From NCBI GenBank assembly GCA_964345005.1, contig CAYFPQ010000010.1, positions 1 through 64,000 of the forward strand: a DNA stretch of 64,000 bases, written 5' to 3'. Position 1 is the stretch's first letter; every line of letters begins with the position of its first letter. The notes beneath the pieces were generated by a model. The model saw nothing but the letters and a program-made list of their open reading frames with translations, had not been told where the DNA came from and did not search any database. Shown here piece by piece: positions 34,235 through 44,689 of this stretch. The translations under genes were made by a program, and so were the position numbers. The stretch comes from JABMPJ01 sp964345005. Lineage in GTDB: Bacteria > Verrucomicrobiota > Kiritimatiellia > UBA8416 > JABMPJ01.

Positions 34235-34993
34235 TCAATCGCCTTCCAGCTCCCCGACCTTGAGATCAAGGTCTTCGCGGCGCTCAATGCGGTCGATCTG
34301 TCCGTCGCGAATCCAGACAATACGATCAGAAACGTCTAGCATCTTGAGGTCGTGGGTGGCGGAAATAATCGTCACGCCCTTTTCCTCCTTGAGCCGCTGA
34401 AGCAGGGCAATGATTTCCTTACCGGTATTGAGGTCGAGGTTACCGGTCGGTTCATCGGCCAACACCACGGCCGGATCGTTGGCCAGTGCGCGCGCAACCG
34501 CCACGCGCTGCTGCTGACCGCCGGAAAGCTCGGTCGGCTTGTGGTGAACGCGGTCGCCCAGCCCAACGGTTTTGAGAAGCTCAACGCCTTTATCTCGCGC
34601 GTCGTCATCGGACATCCCCGCAAAGATCATGGGCAGGGTAATGTTCTCCAACGCGGACATAACGGGAATCAGGTTGAAGGTCTGAAAGATGTAACCGATC
34701 TTCCGGCATCGCAGCCAGGCCAGTTCATAGGCATCCAACTGAGCCAGGTCGACCTCATCGATATAGACCCGTCCCTCACTGGGTTTATCCAGGCCGCCTA
34801 CCATGTTGAACAACGTGGACTTGCCGGAGCCTGACGGACCCATGATCGACATGTATTCGCCGCTGTAGATTTCGAGATCCACACCTTTCAGGGCATCCAA
34901 CGGCACTTTGCCCAACATATATCGCTTACGCACGGAGATGGTGCGGACCACAACACTGCGATCTCCGCCGTCTGATGTCTTCTGCTCTTCCAT
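34235..34993 (-). CDS. ABC transporter ATPase of the LolD/MacB type
   Basis: A 252-residue ATPase. Walker A GPSGSGKST, Q-loop GYIFQTFNLIP, signature LSGGQQQRVAVARAL and Walker B VVLADEPTGNLD followed by ATHDLKML are all intact. The class pairs with FtsX-type permeases in lipoprotein release, MacB-type efflux or cell-envelope signalling. The ATG at 34993 has TGGAGG just upstream and is preferred over the TTG at 35005. It lies 15 bases after the short permease gene and probably also serves the larger M28-FtsX fusion protein. Confidence 0.92.
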   Translation of the reverse strand: MEEQKTSDGGDRSVVVRTISVRKRYMLGKVPLDALKGVDLEIYSGEYMSIMGPSGSGKSTLFNMVGGLDKPSEGRVYIDEVDLAQLDAYELAWLRCRKIGYIFQTFNLIPVMSALENITLPMIFAGMSDDDARDKGVELLKTVGLGDRVHHKPTELSGGQQQRVAVARALANDPAVVLADEPTGNLDLNTGKEIIALLQRLKEEKGVTIISATHDLKMLDVSDRIVWIRDGQIDRIERREDLDLKVGELEGD

Positions 34994-35007
34994 TATGGCC
35001 TCCAATT

Positions 35008-35649
35008 CTAAATCTGTGATCGCAACGCGTCAGCAGGCACCATCCTTGCCGCAACATAGGTGGGATAGATTGCACTGATAACTGAGAGAACGACTCCGAT
35101 GAGGATTGCCAAACTGCCGTTTCCGGCCACCTTGCCCCAAGGAAACACACTAAAGATCACGTCGCCATACCGAATCAACCCGCCCAGCACCCCCATTACC
35201 ACACCAACCAGACAGCCGGCGAGCGAACCGACCAAGCCCTGGAACGACGATTCCATGAGGAACATCTTGACCACGAAACTGTCGAGCGCTCCCAGACACT
35301 TCATGGTGCCGATCTCGCGATAGCGCTCGGTCACGGCCATCAGCATGGCGTTGCTGATGGCAACGGCTGACACGAGCAGCGACAGGGTCACGAGCCATAT
35401 CTGCTGTGCTCGCGCCTCTTCACCGGGAACCCCCAGCACAGCCTTCAACGTCTCGGGGCCGTTCTCGATCAGGGCCGCGAGAATGGACTGGGAGGTCCAG
35501 ACATACGCCAGAAAAGCAATACCAAGAACAATACCGCCAGCGGTAATCAAGGCACGCCCGAACCGCACTCGCATGTTGCGGTAGCTGATCTCCACCGCCT
35601 TGCTGAACGGTAGTTGAATCTGTCGCTCTGTATGGTCCGTCTTTTTCAT
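35008..35649 (-). CDS. Short FtsX/MacB-type ABC permease
   Basis: A 213-residue permease from the ATG at 35649, only 5 bases after the stop of the OPT-family gene. It has one N-terminal membrane segment (RALITAGGIVLGIAFLAYVW), a very short outer loop (about 50 residues instead of the 200 or so in MacB), and three C-terminal segments including LVSAVAISNAMLMAVTERYR, EIGTMKCLGA, and the final IYPTYVAARMVPADALR. This is the FtsX fold with its extracytoplasmic domain almost removed. It likely forms a heterodimer with the M28-FtsX fusion protein, which provides the large outer domain. Confidence 0.8.
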   Translation of the reverse strand: MKKTDHTERQIQLPFSKAVEISYRNMRVRFGRALITAGGIVLGIAFLAYVWTSQSILAALIENGPETLKAVLGVPGEEARAQQIWLVTLSLLVSAVAISNAMLMAVTERYREIGTMKCLGALDSFVVKMFLMESSFQGLVGSLAGCLVGVVMGVLGGLIRYGDVIFSVFPWGKVAGNGSLAILIGVVLSVISAIYPTYVAARMVPADALRSQI

Positions 35650-35654
35650 CGTAC

Positions 35655-37637
35655 TTAGAACATTAGCGGCGTCACGGCCTTGCCAATCAGGGCAAGAGCC
35701 GCGGCGCACATCCCAACCAGTCCAATTCCACAGTAATAACCCGCTGCCAAGACCGGTGTATACCGTTTCCAGGTGTCTGCACCCAACTTGCGAGAAAAGT
35801 AGAAACGGCCCAATAGGGCACCAATCATTATCGGAACCACGTAGTGCGGCCACAATGCCAGACCACCTACCATCCCGAAGAACGCAGCGGTCCAACCGAT
35901 TGGCGTCAACAAGCTGTATAGAACTGCCCCCGTACCGAATCCAGCCGCAATCTTAGGCAGCGTAATGGACTGCAGGAGGAAAGAGCCGCCCTCGCCAACG
36001 GTTGACATGGCCCAGAGCGATTTAAACTTCGCAAAGAACGGCCACATCTTTTGCACAAACGGATACATCGTTGAAGGAATCGGCCCCATTTTCCAGATCA
36101 GCGCCCAGAACGTGAAGGAGGTAACCAGGGTAATGGCAAATACCACCGCCATCATCTTGATGTAGCCGACGAATTTCACCCGGGTCAGCTCAAGGATTTT
36201 GAAGACTTGTGCGAACCGCCCGTGATTGAAATAGGGAACCGGAGCAAACCAGATATCAGCCCCCTTGTAACCACTCATGATAAAGGAGCCCTCACGCACC
36301 ATCGGGAACGCCACCCCCGACGGCGACCCGGTGATGCCGAACATACGCGCAGACATATATGACAGCAAAGGGCTCAGAACAAAGCCGAACACCACCAGGA
36401 TCCAGACAGGAAACTTTGGCACCAATACGTGGCAAAGCGCAACGTAGGCAGCCGAGGAAACCGCCCATATCGCCAGCGCTTTCCACACAGGAAAATTGCC
36501 GCGCTCGCGGATGACGTGCTCGAGGCGAGCGTCAGCTTCCGGGTCAGCCATTTTCTTGTTCCGCAGCGTCTTCACGATGGCAGTGATACCCGTCAGCGCC
36601 ACCACCAATCCCAAGCCTATGGTAATGCTGATGTAGAGATCCACGTTCAGCGCCACCATCGTGGGCCGTGCCTCCATGCCTTCGCGCCAGGTGTTGATCA
36701 GCCCGAGATGAATCAGCAACGGCGGCAAGAGCGTCTTAGACACGATCGCTCCCGCAAACATGCCGACCACAACTCGGAACGGCAGGACAAACCCGATGAA
36801 GATCAACCCCAAATCTGTCATAAACCCGAACATCGAGGCTGGGGCGAACGAGCCGAGCATTTCGGTGAAATCGACATAGGGAATAGGGATCAACTGCAAC
36901 GGTTGAGTCAACACAATACCGGTGAAGGCAGGAATCGCCACATACACAAGTCCATAGGCTAACCCTATCATGGTCCCCATACCGAACATCCGCCACCGCC
37001 AGGTTTCCTTCTTGCCACTGGCGTCGGCCAACGCCGTAGCCCCTTCGGATGCCACGGGCGCCATGGGAAAAGGCAGTTTTTCGATGTCATTTGTCACGCG
37101 ATAGAGCGCATAGCCCAAGCTCAGAGAGTTTACTTGAAAGAGAAGCTGGTGAACAATGAGGACACCAATCGGTATCAGCCAGTCTGCACTGAAGAATGTG
37201 CGCCGAATCAGGCTGTCAGCGCCGGCGGGCGGCACGACCCAAGTCGGTATATGCTCCGTGAGGCCAAAAGCCGCCGCTTGGGGCGAACGAACCAGGAACT
37301 GGCGCCAGATCGTTTCGGAGAACGCGCCACCCGAAAGGGTCAATCCGGCAGCACCCATCAGAACGCCGGGCGCAATCATACTGCCGGCAACCATAAAGAT
37401 GAGCAGGACCTCCTGCCGCTTTAACGTAACGAGCGAGCGCTTGGCTATCTCTATAAAGAGAATCACGGTCACCCATTGAACCGCACCACCGGGCGCCACC
37501 CCCATCACCAGACTAAGGTAGATCGTACCCGGCAACATGATCAGCCCCACAAACAACGCGGCCAGAATCGTCCACCGACCAAACCCCTGCTCAAAAGGCT
37601 CCAGTCTATCTTCTTCTTTAAGATCAAACTTCGACAT
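35655..37637 (-). CDS. OPT-family (oligopeptide/YSL-type) membrane transporter
   Basis: About 660 residues with some 14-16 hydrophobic segments (for example WTILAALFVGLIMLPGTIYL, LIPIGVLIVHQLLFQVNSLS). The family-type segments KLPFPMAPVASEGATALA and VGMFAGAIVSK and a long central region with GVAFPMVREGSFIMSGYKG fit OPT-type transporters that import peptides or metal chelates. I favour the ATG at 37637 (GAGG eight bases upstream) over 37643. In the operon it lies between the M28-FtsX gene and the short permease gene. A distant relative, the DUF6785 protein, is encoded at 42684. Confidence 0.75.
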   Translation of the reverse strand: MSKFDLKEEDRLEPFEQGFGRWTILAALFVGLIMLPGTIYLSLVMGVAPGGAVQWVTVILFIEIAKRSLVTLKRQEVLLIFMVAGSMIAPGVLMGAAGLTLSGGAFSETIWRQFLVRSPQAAAFGLTEHIPTWVVPPAGADSLIRRTFFSADWLIPIGVLIVHQLLFQVNSLSLGYALYRVTNDIEKLPFPMAPVASEGATALADASGKKETWRWRMFGMGTMIGLAYGLVYVAIPAFTGIVLTQPLQLIPIPYVDFTEMLGSFAPASMFGFMTDLGLIFIGFVLPFRVVVGMFAGAIVSKTLLPPLLIHLGLINTWREGMEARPTMVALNVDLYISITIGLGLVVALTGITAIVKTLRNKKMADPEADARLEHVIRERGNFPVWKALAIWAVSSAAYVALCHVLVPKFPVWILVVFGFVLSPLLSYMSARMFGITGSPSGVAFPMVREGSFIMSGYKGADIWFAPVPYFNHGRFAQVFKILELTRVKFVGYIKMMAVVFAITLVTSFTFWALIWKMGPIPSTMYPFVQKMWPFFAKFKSLWAMSTVGEGGSFLLQSITLPKIAAGFGTGAVLYSLLTPIGWTAAFFGMVGGLALWPHYVVPIMIGALLGRFYFSRKLGADTWKRYTPVLAAGYYCGIGLVGMCAAALALIGKAVTPLMF

Positions 37638-37672
37638 CGTCATTCCTCAAGATCGCGCCAGGGGCAACACAC

Positions 37673-40600
37673 CTACGCAAACACGTCCCCGGCCTCGCCA
37701 ATATACTCCTGCTTGCCCGCATCCGGGATGGTCCGCCACAGGAGAAATTGCTTTCGCATCTCATTAAGAAAACCGCGATTGATGCGTACCCACGTGTTGG
37801 CCTGACCGCTCAAACGCTGGATGCGAAGCTGTATCGTGTACACCCCGAAATCCCCCGCCGGCACCGCACGCATCTCAAGATGCTGAAGTCATACGGCGCC
37901 AGCCACACCCGTAATCCCAGCCGGTAGCCCTGAACACCCCCGTCATCAAAGCGCCCGGTCTCGTTGTCCGCCGTGTAGAACCTGCCGGTTGATTGCTCCT
38001 CGAACGAAAGGAAGAAGTAATTGAAGAAGACGAAGAGCCCGGCAACCTCCTGACCACTCACGGTAAACGGAAAATCGAAGCGCCAGTCATCGCCCTTCGG
38101 CTCTGGCAACGACCATTTGCGTGTCACATCGGGTACAGCCATGCGGGAAGCCATGCGCGCCGGGTAAATAGTAGAGAGGACAACCGTGATCATCACCACG
38201 ACCGTGGCCATCACCGAGGCCAGAGATGAATAGTTGAGTGTTAGGCCGCCCAATGCACCAACGGCATAAAGACAACGGGTAATTAACTGACCGAGGACAT
38301 AGCCGGTCACGCCGCCCAGAATGGCATAGACACAAGCCTCGGCCAGAAACAGCGCACCGATATGGCTGGGTGCCAGCCCGACCGAACTGTAAGTGCCGAT
38401 CTCGTTCAGACGTTCATGAACCGAGCCACTCATCGTGTTGAGAATCATGAGCGCAGCTATCAGGATCGGAACAATGACATTGCCCATCCCGCCAACTGCA
38501 CTGGCAGCCAATGAGCTGTAGACCATGACCTGGTCATTCTCTCCGACAAATACCGTTACGGCCATGCGATCCAGCAACCGGGACACCCGCTCACCCACGT
38601 CACCATCATCGATCGCTATAGCCACCGACTGGGCAAATCCACCCAGGTCCAAAACGGTCTTGTACGGCATAATCACCGTGTTTCCGACATCCAGGTGTGT
38701 ATACGTTTCCAGCGAAGCACGTCCCTCGATGGCACTGACATCCTTCTGGGCATTTGACGCACGGCCGAGCGCCTCCCGGCTCAGGGTCGTGTAGTCAAGC
38801 GGCGTCATCCGCTCGTTATCCAAGTCGCAATACTCGTTATAGACCTCAGCATCCACGATGCCGATCACGGTGACGTCCATACCCAGCAGGTGGACGCGTG
38901 CCTTCCCCAGCTCTTCAGGACCAATGCCCAGTCTCTCTGCCATGGTATCGGGAAGAATGCACGCATCATGGTCCGCGGCGTCAAACCAGCGTCCCGACTC
39001 AAGGGCCGCATCAATACCGCTAACGTCAGTTTCTCCGGGTTCAAACCCGACCAATCCGAATGCACGAGCCATGTGCTTGCCTGCGTCCGCCCTATCGGCA
39101 GACCTCACATCAATCACAAGCTTCAGAAAATCCATTTGAGGTCTTCGTGGCAGAAGCCAGCTTCGGCGTACCAGTGTACCCACCCCATCAAACTCGCCCT
39201 CCAGATGCTCCAGAGCCAGATGCTTCATAGCGACCCAGGACCGGTCCCGCACCAACGCGCCCTGGTAGGCTGGCGTGTTCGGACGCAGCACCTTGCGCGG
39301 GCGCAGCGATGTTTGAACCGACGTGAAAGAGAGCACCGTGAACATGAGCAGCACCACGGCGGTACAGGTGAGAAATGTCCGAACCTTTCTGCGCCGCATG
39401 TTCGACACACCCAGCCCAAAGGCTGACGCGGTCGCCCCGGCACGGCTTACATCTGTTTGATGTACCCGCGCACTCTCCTGCTTCATCTTGTGCATCAGTG
39501 TCTCGAACCGGCGCGTACTGATCCAGAGCACAATAAGACACAAAGCCAGAATGACGATGCCCAGCAGGATCACTTCCGATGTTTCCACAATTCGAAACGC
39601 AGGGTGAACCAGCCGCAACAGCAGGTAACTCACCGCAAATATGCCGACAAAAGCGGGAATACGGCGCTTGAGATCCGGAAACGCAAAGAACAGTCGCTCA
39701 CAGAAAAACGCAAAGGGCAACAACAGGGCCATGTAGAACACGATGCCCTTGATAACATCGTTGGCTGTTCCCAGCACATCCGGGTACGCCCGGGATTCCA
39801 GCCCTAGTCCACGCCGGGCATGCTCAATGAACGTATCCCACTGCAGCGACTCAATGGCCTGGCGCGCCTTCTCGAGAGCTGATCCTGCCGCCGTGTGCAG
39901 GCGTTCCAGACGCTTGTTCTCAATACCGTAACGGTTGACCATATTGATTCGGGACTCGTTCAGGGTGTGCATGTCGCGCAACACTTGAAAAGGGGTATTT
40001 GCGATAAGACGGTTCTGATCCATCTCATAACCTAAGCCCTGCGCCGCCCTCCGGGTTTGCGAAGACTCTGCATCCAGGAAGAGCATGCGCTGCCCCAGCA
40101 GACTGGAAGCCACCCCGATCTTCAGTCGCATCCCCGGCTTGGAGAATACAGTGGCATAGGCCGCTGACGTAGATGTGCGCGGAAGAGAAGCCCCCATGCT
40201 GTAGCCGTACGCAAAAGGCTGGGCGTTGCCTGTATCGAACATGGAGAGCTTGTCCCTCTCACTCAGATAGCGCGGATCCACTAGATCGTACAGGTCAGTC
40301 GCCACGCAGGGGAACAACACCGCGCTACGCGTCTTTACCGCACGGTCAAATGTGAAGTCGACCGGATATTGCGCGGCACCCTCCAGCCCCAGATCCACCG
40401 CCATGACAATATCGCCGCTGGCCTCATCCAACGAATAGCCTTCAATGGTCCACTGGTCCCAATACTTGTAGGATTCGGCATTTAGAAGCTCAAACCACCC
40501 TTCGGCATCGGCGACACCTATCCTATGTCCGCGCACGCCCACACCACCTTGAGAGACCCTCGCCGCACCCGCCCTTCCAAGTGCCAGCAGTCCCACACCC

Positions 40601-42106
40601 CCCACCACAGGATCATCCGGGACAAAGCTCTTTCCGGGATCAAACGTAACCAGTCGACCACGAAAACGACGCAGTGTGCTGCCAGGCATTTTCGGCGCGT
40701 CCAGAAGCTCTGCATCACTCAACCCCAACCGCAGGGCGTAGGCCAGAAAACGAGCTTGATCAGCCAGGTTGGACACGTTCACCGCGCCGGCACTATCCAG
40801 CGGGCTATCGATAGACTGGCGCGGATCTTGTACGGTCACCATCGATACGGCAGGCACACCACCCATCACAGCAGCCGTACCATTCAGCCGGATACCATCC
40901 GGCAGAAACGACCACACCGAGCCGCCACCCTCGGGCTGAATCAGGTTGAGGTAGATCTCGTCCGAGGCAAGACCGACCGCCGCGCCATATGCGTCAGCAT
41001 AGGCGCGAAAGCGGCGTGCGTGACGCAAGAACTCACGTCGATAGCGATGCTGCGAACGCAGCGTCGAGACACAATCCTCAACGGTAGCACCCACCACGCG
41101 ATTCTGGCTGGAGAGGTCCAGGCTGATCATCAAGTCGGGCAACCGGTTGGCGGAATCCTTGCTGACATTCGCACCGGCATAACGATGCAGAAAATCGAAA
41201 ATACCGGCTCTGTGCAGGTGATGGGCGGAGGTTGCCAGAAAGAGAACACTACAGGCAGGTGGATTCGCCTTGAACTCGCGAGCCAGTTCAAGCATCGTCG
41301 CCACACTGCAGGCCGCTTCAGCGCCAGGTGCCAGTGCAGGGACGATGGACATCGAATCGTAGTAGGCCTCGATACAAACCAGTTTGTCTTTCAGCTCAGG
41401 ATCGGAGCCCTCCAGGAGAGCCATTAGATTGACCCCCTCAGCCTTGCGCCACGGCATGCGGCACTTCAAACGTACGGATTGACCGATACCGGCAGGCGCA
41501 AAGCGGCGATAATCCGACTTCGACATCCAGAAACGGGGCATATTCAACGGGGCGCCGGCCAACTTGGCTTCTGCCTGACGTCGGACGGTCTCGTCCGGCT
41601 CANNNNNNNNNNCGCGCGCCCAACATGGCCGCGTTCATCCAGCGCGCATCGCTGTTGAAATCCATGAAGACAATGTTGTCGCGGACGACAGCGCCATTAA
41701 ACGCTTGCCATTCGCCGTTTTCGGCTGCAATTGCTTTGCCAACCACACCTTCGGGCGGCAACTGCGACGTCCGCACAACATTAGGCCAGAGCGCATGCAG
41801 GGCAAAAGATTGGCCGTCCCCCTCAATCTCAATAGAGGACCCCATGTCCACAGGAACCGCAACAGTGAAGTGTTCCTCAGTGATGTCCGAGTACCCAAGA
41901 TCGGACAAGGTCTTGCCCACATACGTCGCGGCGCGGTCATGCCCGGCATAGCCCGGAATTCTGGACCCGCACTCGGCCAGTGCCTCGATATGCCTCTGTA
42001 TCCCCTCGTCCGTGACATGGCTCGAACTGTCGATTGCGGCGGCTACGCTTGAAGCCGCCAGACATACCACTGCCACTGTGCCCGGAAAAAGCCCTGTCCG
42101 TTTCAC
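37673..42106 (-). CDS. M28-like pseudo-peptidase fused to FtsX-type ABC permease (contains scaffold gap and a 3' frameshift)
   Basis: One gene interrupted by the N run 41603-41612 and by a frame change near 37873. It starts at a GTG (42106) overlapping the TPR gene's stop (GTGA) and has a signal peptide. Part 1 is an M28-like domain; the ligand motifs are altered: AYYDS for AHYDS, PGAEAACSV for PGAxDNASG, LATSAHHLH for the GEE segment. Then come four membrane helices (FYMALLLPFAFFCERLFFAF onward) and an FtsX permease with its outer domain (GVSNMRRRKVRTFLTCTAVV to STIYPARMASRMAVP). The last frame (MRAVPAGDFGVYTIQLRIQ..., stop at 37673) continues the protein after the shift. Roughly 1470 residues. 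Likely works with the ATPase at 34235 and the short permease. Confidence 0.7.
41603..41612. other. Scaffold gap (10 N) inside the M28-FtsX gene
   Basis: Ten N in a row. The reading frame is open on both sides (MNAAMLGA before, EPDETVRRQAEAK after, minus strand), so the gap lies inside one gene. Ten is likely a placeholder and the true length is unknown. Confidence 0.95.
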
Positions 42107-42672
42107 TTCGCTGTATTTCCTGTGTAGGCCATCAGCTTTGCCCATGCTTCGGGTGTCGCTGGATCGACATTCAACTCCTTCACAAACTCCCGTTGGGCCT
42201 GCTCTGATTGGCCCAACGCCTCGTAAATCGCGCCCTTCAAGTAATGCACTTCTCCATGGGCAGAATGCAGACGCTCCACTTCGGATAGCGCATCCAATGC
42301 ACCCTCATAATCAGTCTGCATATAGCACAACAGTCCGGCATTGAAATGATACGACACCTCTTGCGGTGCCCGCCGAATGCCTGCGGCCAGCAAACCACTC
42401 GCCTCCTCGAACCGACCTTCCTGCATGCAAATCACGGCCAGCTTGTTCCGAGCACTAACGGACTCCAGGTTCCGTTCGAGTACCGCACGCCAACAGCGTT
42501 CCGCCTTCCGGTTTTCGGCTTTCTGGAAATGCAGGTCCCCATCCCTCTCAAGCCGACCTAAGGCCGCCGCTTCCCGCGCTTGCGGGGAGCAGCACCACAG
42601 TGCCCACACCACGCCAGACACTGCCAATGCCCCCAAAACGCCACTTGCCACACGCCACTTGCCACACGCCAC
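42103..42672 (-). CDS. Membrane-anchored TPR protein
   Basis: A 189-residue protein: short basic start, one hydrophobic segment (VLGALAVSGVVWALWCC), then four tetratricopeptide-like repeats (GDLHFQKAENRKAERCWRAV, NKLAVICMQEGRFEEASGLL, FNAGLLCYMQTDYEGALDAL, YLKGAIYEALGQSEQAQREF). It probably scaffolds the transport complex at the membrane. The GTG at 42672 follows the ribosome site GTAGGAGAG, which overlaps the stop of the preceding gene. Its first codons lie within the GCCACNN heptamer repeat, so the N-terminal sequence GKWRVASG is repeat-encoded. Confidence 0.75.
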   Translation of the reverse strand: MACGKWRVASGVLGALAVSGVVWALWCCSPQAREAAALGRLERDGDLHFQKAENRKAERCWRAVLERNLESVSARNKLAVICMQEGRFEEASGLLAAGIRRAPQEVSYHFNAGLLCYMQTDYEGALDALSEVERLHSAHGEVHYLKGAIYEALGQSEQAQREFVKELNVDPATPEAWAKLMAYTGNTAK

Positions 42673-42681
42673 TTGCCACTC
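42640..42681. repeat. GCCACNN heptamer array, six units
   Basis: Six consecutive 7-bp units on the plus strand, GCCACTT and GCCACAC in alternation and a last GCCACTC. Read as 14-mers this is three exact copies (42638-42679). The array spans the start of the TPR gene and its ribosome site. Confidence 0.85.
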
Positions 42682-42683
42682 TC

Positions 42684-44636
42684 CTACAGCCAGAACACCT
42701 TGTTGCCCGTCTGCCCGGTGATCAAATCCACAACAAACCAGAGGCCGGCCGCAGTGTAGGTACCCAACACCAAGCCCAGGAAGAACGGCACGACCTTTCT
42801 ATACACCCGGGCACCCCCATAGCGCAGAACCAGGCTCTTGATCAACCATGCCAGAAAAACACTGAACCATAGACGGTTCATTAGCCACACGCCGCCGACG
42901 GCAAACCCGATCGGATGCAGGATGAATCCGGGAAAGGATGCCCGCATCACACTCAGCCCAACCGTTACCAATGCACCCGCCCCCATCAGGAGATACCCCG
43001 GCACACTGGGTCCGGTCGGGTCTTGAAGCTTCTGAACCATGAAATTGAAGGGCACCTTGGGTCCCTGAACGAAGAACCATTCATTCAATCCGGTTCCGCC
43101 GTATCTGTAACCTACCCACAGCGCCACACCCACCGAGACTGCAAAACTGATGATCAGAGCCACCGCCATGGCCGACAGAATGCCCCGCCGCGATCTTTTG
43201 GGACAGTTCTCCGCCAGCTTTAGCCCCTGGGCACATTCTGCCATGGTAAAGACACGAATATCGGCGCTCCACACATACATCAGCGCAAAAGCCAACATCC
43301 CCGCAGCACCCAACGCCTTGACGCCGATCATCGACATCACAAGTGTCGGCGCGATAATCGGGGCAACAATCGTCGGCAGCCCCCCCTCGCTAACCACACG
43401 CGTCAGCCCCAGGAACAGGATATAGGCAGCCAAGAGATACAGCGGCGATATCCAGGGCTTGAGCCCCACCACGGTCAGCCAGCCCCACATAATCGCGAGA
43501 CTGATAATGATCCCACACACAGCACTGCGATAGGACATGATCTCTGCCGAATCGTCTTCGCCTCCCGGACGGCCAAACGCTTTGGCCACCACGCCCCACA
43601 AGTGCGCGCGCGCGTTGAACAGTCCCGCTACGACAAACGCTAGAAAAGCTCCACCCCCAACATAGGCCAGAATAGGCCAATGCGCGGACCCGTATGCACC
43701 CAGATTCTCGTCCAGCCGGACGCCCGTCATATTGCACAGACCCGTAACGCAGAGAAACAGGAGATTGAAGAACCAAAGGCTGAACGACAGATCCTTGTTG
43801 ATCAGAAACGCAAAACCCAGCACCGGAAAACTCAATGCCACCACCAACTGGGTGGTCTTGCGAAACACCTGAAGTCGTGTAAGCAGCTCAATGGCGGGGA
43901 TGAAGTCCCAGTAGTTGTGAAGCGCCACACTACTGGTCACAGTCAATGCGATCGCAAATCCGATCCACATGCCACGGTTGCGAAAGAACGGGCCAACCGC
44001 ACGCCCTTCTTCGGCGGGTTCGCACATAGCGATTGGCAATGCCGTCAGGGGAAAAATCAAATGCTCCTTTTCTACCCACTGCTTTCGCATTACAACCATG
44101 AGGGCAATCATGACGAACAGGGCCGGAACCAGGAAAATCAGCCATCCCGCCAGCGGTTTCACCCAAGCCATCCACGGAATGCTCTCGCCCGCAGCCAACC
44201 CTACATAGAAGCCCCTTCCAGCCTCCGCATCGGGAACCAGCCACGACGGCAGATGCGGAAGTACCCACTCCGCCCAGCGATTCTCGGGCGTGGCATACTG
44301 GAAAGGCGCCCCGATAAGCGGCAGGAGTTGCATGACCAACCCCATCGTGGTCACCGCCGCCCCCATAATCAGCATAATGTATACAACAAGAAGCTCAGCA
44401 CGGGTCATCGCCCACCGGGGGCGTATTGCTCGCGCCAGCGTGTTGACCGCCAGAACAAGTACAAAGAACAGAAAGATCGCACCCACAGGCATGAAGTCCG
44501 AAGCCAAAGAAGAAGCATGGACCAGGTTAACGCTCAAGTGCGCCATGACAGGAAGCAGAATGCACAGGACACTTCCTGTCAGTATTGCTCTTCTAATCGA
44601 AAATCGTTCAGTCACAAACTCCTCCACCTCAGACAT
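42684..44636 (-). CDS. DUF6785/DUF6784-type polytopic membrane protein, OPT-like
   Basis: About 650 residues with roughly 15 membrane helices. I start it at the ATG 44636 (MSEVEEFVTERFSIRRAILT), since the upstream extension reads through the operator and the end of the GH2 gene. Segments such as PRWAMTRAELLVVYIMLIMG, KQWVEKEHLIFPLTALPIAM and SEGGLPTIVAPIIAPTLVMS are those of the DUF6785 family, common in Planctomycetes and Lentisphaerota sugar loci and distantly OPT-like. A role as importer of the regulon's substrate is inferred from context. An 18-bp site matching the regulator's other sites lies 19 bases upstream. Confidence 0.75.
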   Translation of the reverse strand: MSEVEEFVTERFSIRRAILTGSVLCILLPVMAHLSVNLVHASSLASDFMPVGAIFLFFVLVLAVNTLARAIRPRWAMTRAELLVVYIMLIMGAAVTTMGLVMQLLPLIGAPFQYATPENRWAEWVLPHLPSWLVPDAEAGRGFYVGLAAGESIPWMAWVKPLAGWLIFLVPALFVMIALMVVMRKQWVEKEHLIFPLTALPIAMCEPAEEGRAVGPFFRNRGMWIGFAIALTVTSSVALHNYWDFIPAIELLTRLQVFRKTTQLVVALSFPVLGFAFLINKDLSFSLWFFNLLFLCVTGLCNMTGVRLDENLGAYGSAHWPILAYVGGGAFLAFVVAGLFNARAHLWGVVAKAFGRPGGEDDSAEIMSYRSAVCGIIISLAIMWGWLTVVGLKPWISPLYLLAAYILFLGLTRVVSEGGLPTIVAPIIAPTLVMSMIGVKALGAAGMLAFALMYVWSADIRVFTMAECAQGLKLAENCPKRSRRGILSAMAVALIISFAVSVGVALWVGYRYGGTGLNEWFFVQGPKVPFNFMVQKLQDPTGPSVPGYLLMGAGALVTVGLSVMRASFPGFILHPIGFAVGGVWLMNRLWFSVFLAWLIKSLVLRYGGARVYRKVVPFFLGLVLGTYTAAGLWFVVDLITGQTGNKVFWL

Positions 44637-44654
44637 ACTTTGGCATGTTGTAAT

Positions 44655-44672
44655 AAGTGACTGTACATGACA
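44655..44672. promoter_or_regulatory. Putative GntR-LacI operator, site 1 (before the DUF6785 gene)
   Basis: AAGTGACTGTACATGACA matches site 2 at 15 of 18 positions and site 3 at 13 of 18. It lies 19 bases before the ATG at 44636. On the minus strand it includes TACAGT, a possible -10 box, so the gene may have its own promoter in addition to read-through from the GH2 gene. Confidence 0.6.
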
Positions 44673-44689
44673 AGAAGAAAGTGCAACGG

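Noticed and set aside
43680..44660. 326-residue open frame opposite the DUF6785 gene
   Set aside because: Composition rich in Arg, His and Gln, as expected for the complement of a membrane protein gene; not coding.
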